From assembly GCA_003168375.1 (NCBI GenBank), contig PMSI01000005.1, forward strand, positions 161,151 through 225,150: DNA of 64,000 bases. The letters are read 5' to 3'. Shown here one piece after another: positions 7,866-18,264 of the stretch. Positions within the stretch are counted from its first letter, which is position 1; each line of letters starts with the position of its first letter. Below the pieces are notes generated by a model. That model had not been told where the DNA came from, ran no database searches, and saw only the letters and a program-made list of their open reading frames with translations. Both the position numbers and the translations under genes were made by a program. The DNA is from Vulcanimicrobiota bacterium. Its GTDB lineage: Bacteria > Vulcanimicrobiota > Vulcanimicrobiia > Vulcanimicrobiales > Vulcanimicrobiaceae.

Positions 7866-8962
7866 CGCAGACCGCGATCCCGTGCACGCTGATGCGCGGC
7901 GGCACGTCGAAGGGTCCGTTCTTCCTGGCCTCCGACCTCCCGGCCGACCCGGCGCTGCGCGACCGGGTGCTGCTCGCCGTCATGGGTTCTCCGGACGCAC
8001 GCCAGATCGACGGGATCGGCGGCGCCGATACGCTGACCAGCAAGGTCGCGATCGTCTCGCCGTCGAGCCGCCCGGACGCGGACGTCGACTACCTCTTCCT
8101 TCAAGTCGTTCCCGACGAGCCGCGCGTCGACGCTTCGCAGAACTGCGGTAACATGCTGGCGGGGATCGGGCCGTTCGCGATCGAGAAGGGGCTGGTGCCG
8201 GCCGCCGACGGCGTGACGAAGGTGCGCATCCACATGGTCAACACCGCGAGCATCGCGGTCGCGACCGTGCAGACGCCGGGCGGCCGCGTGCGCTACGACG
8301 GCGCCGCCCGCATCGACGGCGTGCCGGGGACCGCCGCGCCGATCGTGATCGACTTCCTCGACATCGCGGGCGGCAGCACGGGCGGCGCGCTGCTGCCGAC
8401 CGGCAACACGCGCGACGTCGTCGAAGGTGTCGAAGCGACGCTGATCGACAACGGGATGCCGGTCGTCGTGATGCGCGCGTCGGATTTCGGCAAGACCGGC
8501 CGCGAGTCGCCGGCCGAGCTCGAGGCCGACACCGAGCTGAAAGCGCGCGTCGAGGCAGTGCGACTCGCGGCCGGGCGTCTGATGCATCTCGGCGACGTCA
8601 CCAAGAAGACCGTGCCGAAAATGTGCCTGGTCTCGCCGCCCACGAACGGCGGCGTGGTGTCGACGCGAAACTTCATCCCCCACAAGGTGCACAAAGCGAT
8701 CGGCGTGTTCGGCGCGGTCAGCGTCGCGACGGCGTGCGCGTATCCCGGGACGGTCGCCGCCGAGGTCGCCGGCGGCGGCGCGCAGCTCGGCGCGCGCAGC
8801 CTCGAGATCGAACATCCGACGGGCTTCTTCACCGTCGAGATGATGCTGGTCGACCAGGGCGGCAAGCCGCGCGTCGAACGCTCGGCGCTGCTGCGAACGG
8901 CGCGCGCGCTCATGGCCGGCGACGTGTTCGTGCCGGCCGCGCTCTGGGACGGAACACCGTGA
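7862..8962 (+). CDS. ligU: 4-oxalomesaconate tautomerase (PrpF fold)
   Basis: 366 aa PrpF-family isomerase. It begins with CTLMRGGTSKGPFF, the family hallmark, and continues with GIGGADTLTSKVAIV and a central DASQNCGNMLAGIGPFA whose Cys is a catalytic candidate. In the PCA 4,5 pathway this enzyme shifts the double bond or tautomer of 4-oxalomesaconate so that the hydratase can use it (LigU in Sphingobium, GalD in Pseudomonas). The GTG start lies within the previous stop (GTGA at 7862-7865), and the next gene starts at GTGA 8959-8962. The length is usual for the family. Confidence 0.9.
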   Translation: MTQTAIPCTLMRGGTSKGPFFLASDLPADPALRDRVLLAVMGSPDARQIDGIGGADTLTSKVAIVSPSSRPDADVDYLFLQVVPDEPRVDASQNCGNMLAGIGPFAIEKGLVPAADGVTKVRIHMVNTASIAVATVQTPGGRVRYDGAARIDGVPGTAAPIVIDFLDIAGGSTGGALLPTGNTRDVVEGVEATLIDNGMPVVVMRASDFGKTGRESPAELEADTELKARVEAVRLAAGRLMHLGDVTKKTVPKMCLVSPPTNGGVVSTRNFIPHKVHKAIGVFGAVSVATACAYPGTVAAEVAGGGAQLGARSLEIEHPTGFFTVEMMLVDQGGKPRVERSALLRTARALMAGDVFVPAALWDGTP

Positions 8963-9984
8963 TCGTCGACTGCCACGGGCACTACACCACCGCACCGGGT
9001 CCGCTCCAGGACTTCCGTCAGAGCCAGCTCGCCGCGCTCGAGGGCAACGCTGCGGCACCCTCGCCCGGCAGCATCGCGATCAGCGACGATCAGATTCGCG
9101 AGAGCCTGGAGAACGCGCAGCTCAAACTGCAGCGCGAGCGCGGGACCGACCTGACGATCTTCTCCCCGCGCGCCTCCGCCATGGCGCACCACATCGGTAC
9201 CGAGGAGACGAGCATGGCGTGGTCGCGCGCCTGCAACGACCTGATCGCGCGCGTCTGCGCATTGTATCCGCAGAACTTCGCCGGCGTCTGCCAGCTCCCG
9301 CAGTCGCCCGGCGCGCCGCCGGCCAACAGCGCGCGCGAGCTCGAACGGTGCGTGAACGAGCTCGGCTTCATCGGCTGTAACCTCAACCCCGATCCGTCGG
9401 GCGGGCTCTGGAACGGCCCGCCGCTGACCGATCGCCACTGGTATCCGCTCTACGAGAAGATGGTCGAGCTCGACGTTCCGGCGATGGTTCACGTCAGCGC
9501 GTCGTGCAATCCGAACTTCCACGCCACCGGAGCGCACTACATCAACGCCGACACGACCGCGTTCATGCAGTTCCTCACCTCTGACCTCTTTCGCGACTTC
9601 CCGACCCTGCGGTTCGTCATCCCGCACGGCGGCGGCGCGGTGCCGTACCACTGGGGACGCTATCGCGGCCTCGCGCAGGACATGAAGAAGCCGCCGCTGA
9701 CCGAGCTGCTGCTGCACAACGTCTTTTTCGACACGTGCGTGTACCATCTACCGGGGATCGAGCTGCTGCTCAAGGTGATTCCGGCCGAGAACATCCTGTT
9801 CGGGTCGGAGATGGTCGGCGCGGTGCGCGGAATCGACCCGGAGACGGGGCATTATTACGACGACACGAAGCGCTACCTCGACGCGCTCCCGCTCGGCGAC
9901 GACGTCCGGCACAAGATCTTCGAGACCAACGCCGCGCGCGTCTACCCGCGCCTCGCCGCCAAGCTCGCGAAGCTCGCCCGATGA
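8959..9984 (+). CDS. ligJ: 4-oxalomesaconate hydratase (amidohydrolase superfamily, LigJ type)
   Basis: 341 aa metal-dependent TIM-barrel of the amidohydrolase-2 family. It begins VDCHGHYTTAPG, where the HxH metal motif is visible. It continues with GCNLNPDPSGG, VHVSASCNPNFH, VIPHGGGAVPYHWGR and ENILFGSEMVGA, all typical of LigJ. It hydrates the ligU product to 4-carboxy-4-hydroxy-2-oxoadipate. The family is distinct from the PIG-L type GalB hydratase, so this locus follows the Sphingobium LigJ version. The GTG at 8959 overlaps the previous stop; the longer open frame upstream is an extension into ligU. Confidence 0.92.
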   Translation: MIVDCHGHYTTAPGPLQDFRQSQLAALEGNAAAPSPGSIAISDDQIRESLENAQLKLQRERGTDLTIFSPRASAMAHHIGTEETSMAWSRACNDLIARVCALYPQNFAGVCQLPQSPGAPPANSARELERCVNELGFIGCNLNPDPSGGLWNGPPLTDRHWYPLYEKMVELDVPAMVHVSASCNPNFHATGAHYINADTTAFMQFLTSDLFRDFPTLRFVIPHGGGAVPYHWGRYRGLAQDMKKPPLTELLLHNVFFDTCVYHLPGIELLLKVIPAENILFGSEMVGAVRGIDPETGHYYDDTKRYLDALPLGDDVRHKIFETNAARVYPRLAAKLAKLAR

Positions 9985-10870
9985 CCACGCCGTTCACGAT
10001 GGACGCGAACTACCGCCCGTTCCACCCGAACCCGCGCAAGCCGACGTACGTCCCACCGCCGGGCGCGGTCGACGCGCACTGTCACGTCTTCGGCCCGGGC
10101 GAGGAGTTCCCGTACGCGCCCGAGCGCAAGTACACGCCGTGCGACGCGCCCAAGGAAACGCTGTTCGCGCTGCGAGATTTTCTCGGCTTCGACAAGAACG
10201 TCATCGTGCAGGCGAGCTGTCACGGCCGCGACAACGCGGCGATGGTCGACGCTCTCGACGCCTCCGGCGGAAAGGCGAAAGGCGTCGCCGTCGTTCGCTA
10301 CGACATCGGCGACGACGAGCTGAAGGCGCTCGACGAAGCCGGCGTCCGCGGCGTGCGCTTCAACTTCGTCAAGCGGCTCGTCGACGCGACGCCGCGCGAG
10401 AACTACCTGCGCGTCGCCGAGAAGATCGCACCGCTCGGCTGGCACATCGTCGTCTACTTCGAAGCGCCGGACCTCGCGGGGTTGACGCCGTTCCTGACCT
10501 CGCTGCCAGGGAAGATCGTGGTCGATCACATGGGGCGCCCCGACGTCGGGAAGGGCGTCAACGATCCCGACTTCCAGCGGTTCGTGCGGCTGCTCGCGGA
10601 GCACGAGAACATCTGGGTCAAGGTGACCTGCCCCGAGCGGCTCACCGTCGCGGGCCCGCCGTACGACGACGTCGTTCCGTTCCAGCGCACGCTGGTCGAG
10701 CGCTTCCCCGATCGTGTCCTGTGGGGCACAGACTGGCCGCATCCGAACATGACCTGGATCGTCCCCGACGACGGCGAGCTGGTCGACCTCATCCCGCGGA
10801 TCGCGCCGACGCCCGAGCTTCAGCAGAAGCTGCTGGTCGACAATCCCAACCGTTTGTATTGGCCCGCGCG

Positions 10871-10874
<4 letters not shown>
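9981..10874 (+). CDS. ligI: 2-pyrone-4,6-dicarboxylate hydrolase
   Basis: 297 aa amidohydrolase-superfamily lactonase. The N-terminal block GAVDAHCHVFGPG carries the HxH site. NVIVQASCHGRDN, GVRGVRFNFVKRLVD, VVDHMGRPD and the C-terminal LWGTDWPHPNMTW (catalytic Asp) match the LigI family. It opens 2-pyrone-4,6-dicarboxylate to 4-oxalomesaconate. ATG 9981 overlaps the preceding stop (ATGA), and the next gene overlaps its own stop likewise. This is a highly diagnostic member of the operon. Confidence 0.95.
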
Positions 10875-13111
<2,237 letters not shown>

Positions 13112-13156
13112 AATCCGCCCGATGAGGATATCCCCGATGACGCAATTACGCTCGCC

Positions 13157-13888
13157 CTACGAATCCCAAATCCTTTCTTGATGCTTCGCGATAAGGTCGG
13201 GAGTTGGGCATCGGATCCACCCGAACTGTCGAAACAAACTAGTAATTGCCAGCACCGCTTCCGCGCTTGGCTGAGCAATGATGGCGTCGACCGAGATTGT
13301 ACGTCTATGGACGGCGCCGTCCGAGCGAGCCATATATACATCGGAGAGCGGCTGAGTTGCCTCGTCAGTTCCGAGCGCCCAACCTTTGATCCCCCGGAGG
13401 CCCACGCGCAAGTCGACTGAAGTATCGAATGGGACCTGTTTCGCGAGGCGAGAAGCGAAGATGTATGCCCTCGTTACGAGGGACACTACCGACATGAATG
13501 ACACGAAGCCAAGTGGATCTCGAACATAAGTACGCTCCGGATGCCGGCGCTTTATCGCATCTCGCGTACCCTGCTGATACTTCTCCCTGACCCCCTCTTC
13601 CAACATTGTCCGAAATACGAACTGTCCGCTGCAGTAGATTCGCCACTGTTCGAGGCGATATGCGAATCCTTGAAAGTCCGCTTCACCAAGAACGTATGTG
13701 TCGCCCGGACCGTGAAAAATGGAACCCTCCGTATAGGGCCAGGACCAGCCTTGTGAGAGTATCGCAGACGACGCGACTAAGTGGAGGCACCGGTCTATGG
13801 CGAGACGCTTCGGGTCGTATTCGGTCGGTGCAATTACCGTAACGAATCGCGGAAAGTCATTGAATCTCTCGAGGCTAGGGTCGGTCAC
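13157..13888 (-). CDS. Unknown protein coupled to a TIR-like gene (candidate defence partner)
   Basis: 243 aa; I do not recognise the family. The N-terminus DFPRFVTVIAPTEYDPKR leads into a region rich in aromatic residues (GWSWPYTEGSIFHGPGDTY), then FQGFAYRLEQWRIYCSG. A partly hydrophobic stretch follows (FVSFMSVVSLVTRAYIFA, about 130-147). There is no signal peptide or Walker motif, so it reads as a globular cytoplasmic protein, possibly a sensor or effector. Its ATG at 13888 overlaps the stop of the upstream TIR-like gene (ATGA), so the two are translationally coupled. Codon use is visibly less GC-biased than in the flanking catabolic genes, suggesting horizontal gain. Confidence 0.72.
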   Translation of the reverse strand: MTDPSLERFNDFPRFVTVIAPTEYDPKRLAIDRCLHLVASSAILSQGWSWPYTEGSIFHGPGDTYVLGEADFQGFAYRLEQWRIYCSGQFVFRTMLEEGVREKYQQGTRDAIKRRHPERTYVRDPLGFVSFMSVVSLVTRAYIFASRLAKQVPFDTSVDLRVGLRGIKGWALGTDEATQPLSDVYMARSDGAVHRRTISVDAIIAQPSAEAVLAITSLFRQFGWIRCPTPDLIAKHQERIWDS

Positions 13889-14373
13889 AAGCCATCGCCG
13901 AAATCGCCGCGTTCCTCTTCGAATAATGAGGCGTCCGAGTCAGCCAACCGTTCCGCGGCGCTCAGCCTGTGAATTGCGTGCTCTACGAATTCAGGAAGAT
14001 AGCGGCGCAGCTGTTCCTCTAGATCTGCACGGTCCTTGTAACGGATCGAATCCCAGCCTTCGATATCAGAAAACACGGAGCTTGCTCGATCAGGCTTCGG
14101 GTTAAGCTTTTCATCGGTGCAATACAGCACTGCGTAGCGATGGCCTTTTCCATGTGCGATCCCAAGTTCCAAGGCTACGTTTGGATTGTGAAGAGTGAGG
14201 TCGAAGAGGCAGGCATCTGCTTCCGCCATCATTTCCTCGATTTTGTGTAGCAGAGGCAAGCCGCGGAGGCGGTCCGACGCCACCAAAATGCTAGCGATGC
14301 CTTGAGCAGCTGCCTCGACGGCTGATCGAACATCGGATAGTGCAAATGGATAGCCTAAGAAAAGCTGTACCAT
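13885..14373 (-). CDS. TIR-like nucleotide-binding domain protein
   Basis: 162 aa, essentially one flavodoxin-like/TIR-like domain. MVQLFLGYPF gives the first beta strand. EADACLFDLTLHNPNVALELGIAHG is the TIR-like core (residues 51-75), with E69 as the counterpart of the catalytic NADase glutamate. YAVLYCTDEKLNPKPD is the next strand-loop. Such short TIR-like proteins are common in bacterial antiviral operons, where they bind or cleave NAD+ or a cyclic nucleotide. The stop overlaps the start of the unknown gene downstream. A GGAG Shine-Dalgarno sequence precedes ATG 14373. Base use differs from neighbours. Confidence 0.78.
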   Translation of the reverse strand: MVQLFLGYPFALSDVRSAVEAAAQGIASILVASDRLRGLPLLHKIEEMMAEADACLFDLTLHNPNVALELGIAHGKGHRYAVLYCTDEKLNPKPDRASSVFSDIEGWDSIRYKDRADLEEQLRRYLPEFVEHAIHRLSAAERLADSDASLFEEERGDFGDGL

Positions 14374-14659
14374 TCTGTGACGCTCTCCAAGCGCTTGCTA
14401 TAGTACGGACGACGAACGCGGTCTAGCCTTCAATTCATGAAGGGTCAGTTGGGCATTCCGCGCTTTATCCGCTGCTGGAGGGTGCGCCTCTTCTTGACAT
14501 GACGCACGCTGCGAGGCAAAACGATGCCGTCGGTCGTTCACCTAACAGTTAGCTAGTGCGCTCAGGCGTGCTAATCGACGAGGATCGGATTCTGGTCAGG
14601 ATCGGTGTGACGAAGCTCGCGGGTCGCCGCTAACTTAAGGGGCGGCAGCGGCCGGCTTA
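14374..14659. other. Intergenic region between the TIR-like gene and the XRE gene
   Basis: About 285 nt with no credible open frame. It should hold the divergent promoters of the two modules. For the minus-strand TIR-like gene only a -10-like TACTAT about 30 nt upstream of the ATG is seen, without a good -35. For the plus strand the promoter at 14660-14688 is clear. Confidence 0.5.
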
Positions 14660-14688
14660 TTGACGCTTCTTCACAATTTTGTTATGAT
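14660..14688 (+). promoter_or_regulatory. Strong sigma-70 promoter of the XRE gene
   Basis: TTGACG (14660-14665), exactly 17 bp, then TATGAT (14683-14688). Transcription would begin near 14695, only a few nt before ATG 14699. The longer open frame from TTG 14660 would therefore lie inside the promoter, and the mRNA would be leaderless or nearly so. Confidence 0.65.
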
Positions 14689-14698
14689 GGCTGCAGGC

Positions 14699-15055
14699 AT
14701 GGGAAGAAAAGTTGCACCATCCCCGCTTGGATCCGACCACGCCGCTGTGGCTGCTGCGCGAACCGGCGATCCGAGCTATCGCGCCGCCCGGCTGAGATTT
14801 GCGGTAGCTGAAAAGGTAGCTCGGCTGATGATCGGCTTTCGGCAGCAACACGATTTGACGCAGGCCCAATTGGCTGCCGCCCTCGGCATGAAAGAATCCG
14901 CAGTAAGTAGGCTCGAGAGCGGCGAGCATGTGCCGAACTTCGAAACTTTGGGACGGATTGCAGAGGGTTGCAACGTCGACGTCGTGCTTGACTTTGCAAA
15001 TCGCACGCCCGTTGCAAAAGTAACCCGCCGCGAATCGACCCTCGCCAGATCCTAG
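14699..15055 (+). CDS. XRE-family helix-turn-helix protein, probable antitoxin
   Basis: 118 aa from ATG 14699. The helix-turn-helix LTQAQLAAALGMKESAVSRLESG is followed by FETLGRIAEGCNVDVVLDF, the standard layout of HigA-like antitoxins and Cro/CI-type repressors. The N-terminal 40 residues include DPSYRAARLRFAVAEKVARL, as in antitoxins of Gp49/RelE-type toxins. It is convergent with a RelE-type toxin gene and their stop codons share the palindrome CTAG at 15052-15055. This arrangement is unusual, since the two genes normally form one operon. The start is chosen from the promoter position. Confidence 0.85.
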   Translation: MGRKVAPSPLGSDHAAVAAARTGDPSYRAARLRFAVAEKVARLMIGFRQQHDLTQAQLAAALGMKESAVSRLESGEHVPNFETLGRIAEGCNVDVVLDFANRTPVAKVTRRESTLARS

Positions 15056-15441
15056 GGTGCGTCGCCTCCAACTGCGCGTGGAGGTACTCTCTCGACTGCG
15101 TCCATTCGCCGCCCAAAGTCGATCCACCGTGACGCCGCTAAGTCGATCTCGGCCGGCGGAATCCTTGCCGTCTTCTTGACGAAAATATGGAGCAAGACGA
15201 TGAGCCCAGATTCCGCTTCCTGATACAACACTCGATAGCTCAGACCGGCAAAATCGGCCTTTAGCCGGCGCAGCTTCCCTCGCACCTTCTTACTATGGGG
15301 CGCTGGGATCAGTGGCCCAAACACGTTGAGTCGATCAATCTTTCGGTCGATGAGCTCTTGATGCGCGGGCGGAAGCGTATCAATGAAGTCCTTCACCGGC
15401 TGTGCTCCCTGTCGATCGCGATAGTATTTTGCAATCCACAC
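15052..15441 (-). CDS. RelE/HigB-like toxin (phage Gp49-like family)
   Basis: About 129 aa from a GTG at 15441; the frame stays open to 15630 but that part has no family character. The core AKYYRDRQGAQPVKDFIDTL, KKVRGKLRRLKADFAGLSYR and VLLHIFVKKTARIPPAEI matches the Gp49-like/RelE mRNA interferase family, with basic residues and the late Lys-Lys-Thr motif. It faces the XRE gene tail to tail with overlapping stops. Expression would need its own promoter, so antisense interaction of the two 3' ends is possible. An alternative start is the GTG preceding HRENPSK. Confidence 0.82.
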   Translation of the reverse strand: MWIAKYYRDRQGAQPVKDFIDTLPPAHQELIDRKIDRLNVFGPLIPAPHSKKVRGKLRRLKADFAGLSYRVLYQEAESGLIVLLHIFVKKTARIPPAEIDLAASRWIDFGRRMDAVERVPPRAVGGDAP

Positions 15442-15616
15442 GGTGCGGCCGCCACCGCTGCTCTTGCTCGGATTTTCACGATGCACTCGACACCCGCACT
15501 CCCCGTGACTAGCTCGTGTTACATTTTCCGCCCACCTATCGCAGGTCCCTACAGGGCTTACGTGCCCGGCGTCGCGACGCGAAGGCAGCCGGCAGCGGTG
15601 CGCTGAATCCGCGCGC

Positions 15617-16408
15617 ATGCATTCCGACACCGGACCGATCGCCGTGCTGGGCCTGGGCGAGGCGGGCTCGCTGATCGCGCGCGATCTCGTGCGCGGCGGC
15701 GCCGTGGTGCGCGGCTGGGATCCCGATCTCCACGGCGATCTGAGCGAGATCCCGCTCGCCCCGAGCTTCGCCGCCGCGGTCGACGGGGCGCAGTTCGTGC
15801 TCTCGGTGAACTGGGCGATCGTCGCCGCGGACGTCGCCCGCGAAACGCTGGTGTTCCTGCGGCCCGGCGTGATCTACGCCGACCTGAACACCGGTGGTCC
15901 GGGCCTCAAACGCGAGCTCGCCGCGATCGTTGCGCCGAGCGGCGCCGCGTTCGTGGACGTCGCGATGATGGCCCCGGTTCCGCCGCTCGGGATTCGCGTC
16001 CCGATGTTCCTCGCCGGCGACGGCGCGTCCGCGCTTGCCGCGATGCTGCGACCGTTCGGCACGCCGGTCGAGATCGTCGGCGACGAGCCGGGCGAAGCGG
16101 CGGCCCGCAAGCTCACCCGCTCCGTCTTCTTCAAGGGAATGTCCGCCGCGGTGTGCGAGGCGCTCGAGGCCGCCCGCGCGGCCGGCGTCGAGGACTGGCT
16201 CCGCAGCGACATCACCCGCACGCTCGTCGCCGCCGACGCCACAATGCTCGACCGCATCGTCGACGGCACGCACAAGCACGCCAAACGCCGCGCCCACGAG
16301 ATGGCCGACGCAACCGCGCTCCTCGAAGAACTTGCCGTCCCCGCGACGATCACCCGGGCCACCACCGAGTCGCTAGAACGAATCGCCGCCGCCAAAACCT
16401 CAGCGTGA
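15617..16408 (+). CDS. NAD(P)-dependent oxidoreductase with DUF1932 C-terminal domain (6PGDH-like)
   Basis: 263 aa beta-hydroxyacid-dehydrogenase-like protein. The Rossmann motif GLGEAGSLIA (GxGxxG) is near the start. YADLNTGGPGLKRELAA and the substrate loop follow, then the DUF1932 domain with KLTRSVFFKGMSAAVCEALEAARAAG. Relatives are encoded in aromatic catabolic loci, but their reactions are mostly unproven. Orientation matches the lig operon, from which it is separated by the island at 13.1-15.5 kb. It may have belonged to the same locus before an insertion (inference). It overlaps the convergent PcaD-like gene by 9 nt. Confidence 0.85.
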   Translation: MHSDTGPIAVLGLGEAGSLIARDLVRGGAVVRGWDPDLHGDLSEIPLAPSFAAAVDGAQFVLSVNWAIVAADVARETLVFLRPGVIYADLNTGGPGLKRELAAIVAPSGAAFVDVAMMAPVPPLGIRVPMFLAGDGASALAAMLRPFGTPVEIVGDEPGEAAARKLTRSVFFKGMSAAVCEALEAARAAGVEDWLRSDITRTLVAADATMLDRIVDGTHKHAKRRAHEMADATALLEELAVPATITRATTESLERIAAAKTSA

Positions 16409-17197
16409 TCCTTCGAGAAATCGCAGCAGCAGGTCGTTGAACGCGACCGGCTGCTCGGCGTTCAGGATGTGCGCGGCGTGCATGACCTCGAGCTGCGCGC
16501 CCGCGATCGCATCGCGCATCTCGGCACCGACGGCGGGCGACGCGGTGGGGTCGTGCGTCCCGGCGACGATCAGCGTTCGGGCGCGGATCAGCGCATCGTC
16601 GGCGCGCAGGTCGGCGTCGCGGACGGCCCGGCCGCAGGCGAGGTACCCCGCCTTCGGCGTACGGCGCACCATGTTCGCAAACCCTCGCACGAGCTCCGGA
16701 CGGTCCGCGTGCGTCTGTTCGGTGAACCATCGCCCCATCGTGCTGTCGACGATCACCTCGAGGCCGTCACGTTCCACGGTCGCGAGCCGCTCGTCCCAAA
16801 TCGGAATCGTGCCAAGCCGGCTGCCGGTCGCGCACAGGACGAGCGAACCGACGCGCGCCGGATGCCGCGCGGCGACGCGCTGCGCGACCATCCCGCCGAT
16901 CGAGAGGCCGACCATGTCGAACCGGTTGACGCCCAGCGCGTCGACCAGCGCGATCGCGTCGTCGGCGAGCCGCTCGATCGTCGCATGGTACGGATCGTCG
17001 CCCGGCGTCGTGTCGGTCAGCCCGTGGCCGCGCATGTCGTAGCGCAGCACGCGGTGCTTCCGGCTCAGGGCGTTGATTTGCTCGTCCCACATATGCACGT
17101 TCGTCGCCAGCGAGTTGGCCAGCAGCACGACCGGTGCGTCGTGCGGACCGGCAAAATCGTAGTGGACGGTCAGGTCGTTCGGGCGGATGAACGGCAT
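16400..17197 (-). CDS. pcaD: Alpha/beta hydrolase, 3-oxoadipate enol-lactonase-like
   Basis: 265 aa. The alpha/beta-hydrolase signature is complete: VVLLANSLATNVHMWD (PcaD-type start), LRYDMRGHGLTD, nucleophile elbow VGLSIGGMVAQ with Ser, Asp in VAGTHDPTAS and His in MHAAHILNAEQP. PcaD hydrolyses 3-oxoadipate enol-lactone in the ortho (3,4-) branch. No other pca gene is seen here, and the adjacent pathway is the 4,5-cleavage one. It may therefore act on another lactone; the symbol reflects sequence likeness only. Confidence 0.8.
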   Translation of the reverse strand: MPFIRPNDLTVHYDFAGPHDAPVVLLANSLATNVHMWDEQINALSRKHRVLRYDMRGHGLTDTTPGDDPYHATIERLADDAIALVDALGVNRFDMVGLSIGGMVAQRVAARHPARVGSLVLCATGSRLGTIPIWDERLATVERDGLEVIVDSTMGRWFTEQTHADRPELVRGFANMVRRTPKAGYLACGRAVRDADLRADDALIRARTLIVAGTHDPTASPAVGAEMRDAIAGAQLEVMHAAHILNAEQPVAFNDLLLRFLEGSR

Positions 17198-17280
17198 CGA
17201 CGATCTCCCTGCCGGGGCGGGCGGGCGGGTCCGTTCGCGCGGGCGAGGCGACCTCCTCCGCCGTGGCTAAACCACCCGGC

Positions 17281-18264
17281 ATGAGTCGCTTGTTCGGCGT
17301 CGCGACGGCCTGCGTCGCGATGCTTCTGGCCGCGTCGGTCGGCGCGCAAACCTTCGTCGGAGGCTGGACCAAGGGCGCGCAGCTCCGGAACTCGCGCAGC
17401 GAGGTCGCCGTGGCCGCCGTCGGCAGCACACTGTTCGTGATCGGCGGCTACGCGCCGGCCGGACCGAACCCGACCGCGCTCGACGCGAGCGGCCAGGTCG
17501 ACGTCGACGAGCCGCTGGTACAGGCGTTCGATCTGCAGACCGGGCGCTGGTCCGATCGCGCCCCGTTGCCGCGCGGGCTCAACCACCTCGGCGTGACCGT
17601 GCTCGACGGAAAGATCTACGCGTTCGGCGGCTTCGCGCAGCAGAACCGCGAACCGGTCGCCGACGCCAACCTATACGACCCCGCGGCCGACGCATGGACC
17701 GCGCTGCCGCCGCTCCCCGGCGCGCTCGGCTCGATCGCCGTCGCGGCGCTCGACGGTAAAATCCATCTGGTCGGCGGACGCGACGTGCACAGCGTCGCCA
17801 CGCACCTCGTCTTCGACCCCGCGACGAAGCGCTATACGAGCGCGGCACCGCTCCCGATCGGGCGCGACCACATGGGGCTGGTGGCGTACGGCGGGAAGCT
17901 GTACGCGATCGCCGGCCGCATCGACGACTTCGACCACAACACGTCGTACGTCGACATCTACGATCCGAAGACGAACCGCTGGACCGCCGGGACGCCGATG
18001 CCCTCGCAGCGCAGCGGGATGGCCGTCGTGCTGTTCCGCGACCGCATCCTCGCGATCGGCGGCGAACGCGTCGGCGGCACGTTCACGAACAACGAGGCGT
18101 ACGACCCGCGCACGAACCAGTGGCTCAGCCTGACGGCGCTCCCCGAGGGCCGCCACGGGACGGGCGCCGCGGTGATCGACGGCGTGCTCTACCTGCCCGG
18201 CGGCGCTCCGGTCAACGGCGGGAGCCAGCAGTCGGACACGCTCTTCATGTTCCGGCAATCCTGA
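17281..18264 (+). CDS. Secreted kelch-repeat beta-propeller protein
   Basis: 327 aa with a signal peptide (MSRLFGVATACVAMLLAASVGA, cleaved before Q). About six kelch blades of roughly 48 residues follow, marked by VIGGYA, YAFGGFA, LVGGRD, YAIAGRI, LAIGGER and LYLPGGA with the Gly-Gly pair, and downstream W-x-pLP segments. Kelch propellers outside the cell usually bind ligands or carbohydrate; no catalytic site is evident. A 6-codon longer frame starts at 17263, but ATG 17281 begins the signal peptide. The next gene begins within its stop. Confidence 0.85.
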   Translation: MSRLFGVATACVAMLLAASVGAQTFVGGWTKGAQLRNSRSEVAVAAVGSTLFVIGGYAPAGPNPTALDASGQVDVDEPLVQAFDLQTGRWSDRAPLPRGLNHLGVTVLDGKIYAFGGFAQQNREPVADANLYDPAADAWTALPPLPGALGSIAVAALDGKIHLVGGRDVHSVATHLVFDPATKRYTSAAPLPIGRDHMGLVAYGGKLYAIAGRIDDFDHNTSYVDIYDPKTNRWTAGTPMPSQRSGMAVVLFRDRILAIGGERVGGTFTNNEAYDPRTNQWLSLTALPEGRHGTGAAVIDGVLYLPGGAPVNGGSQQSDTLFMFRQS

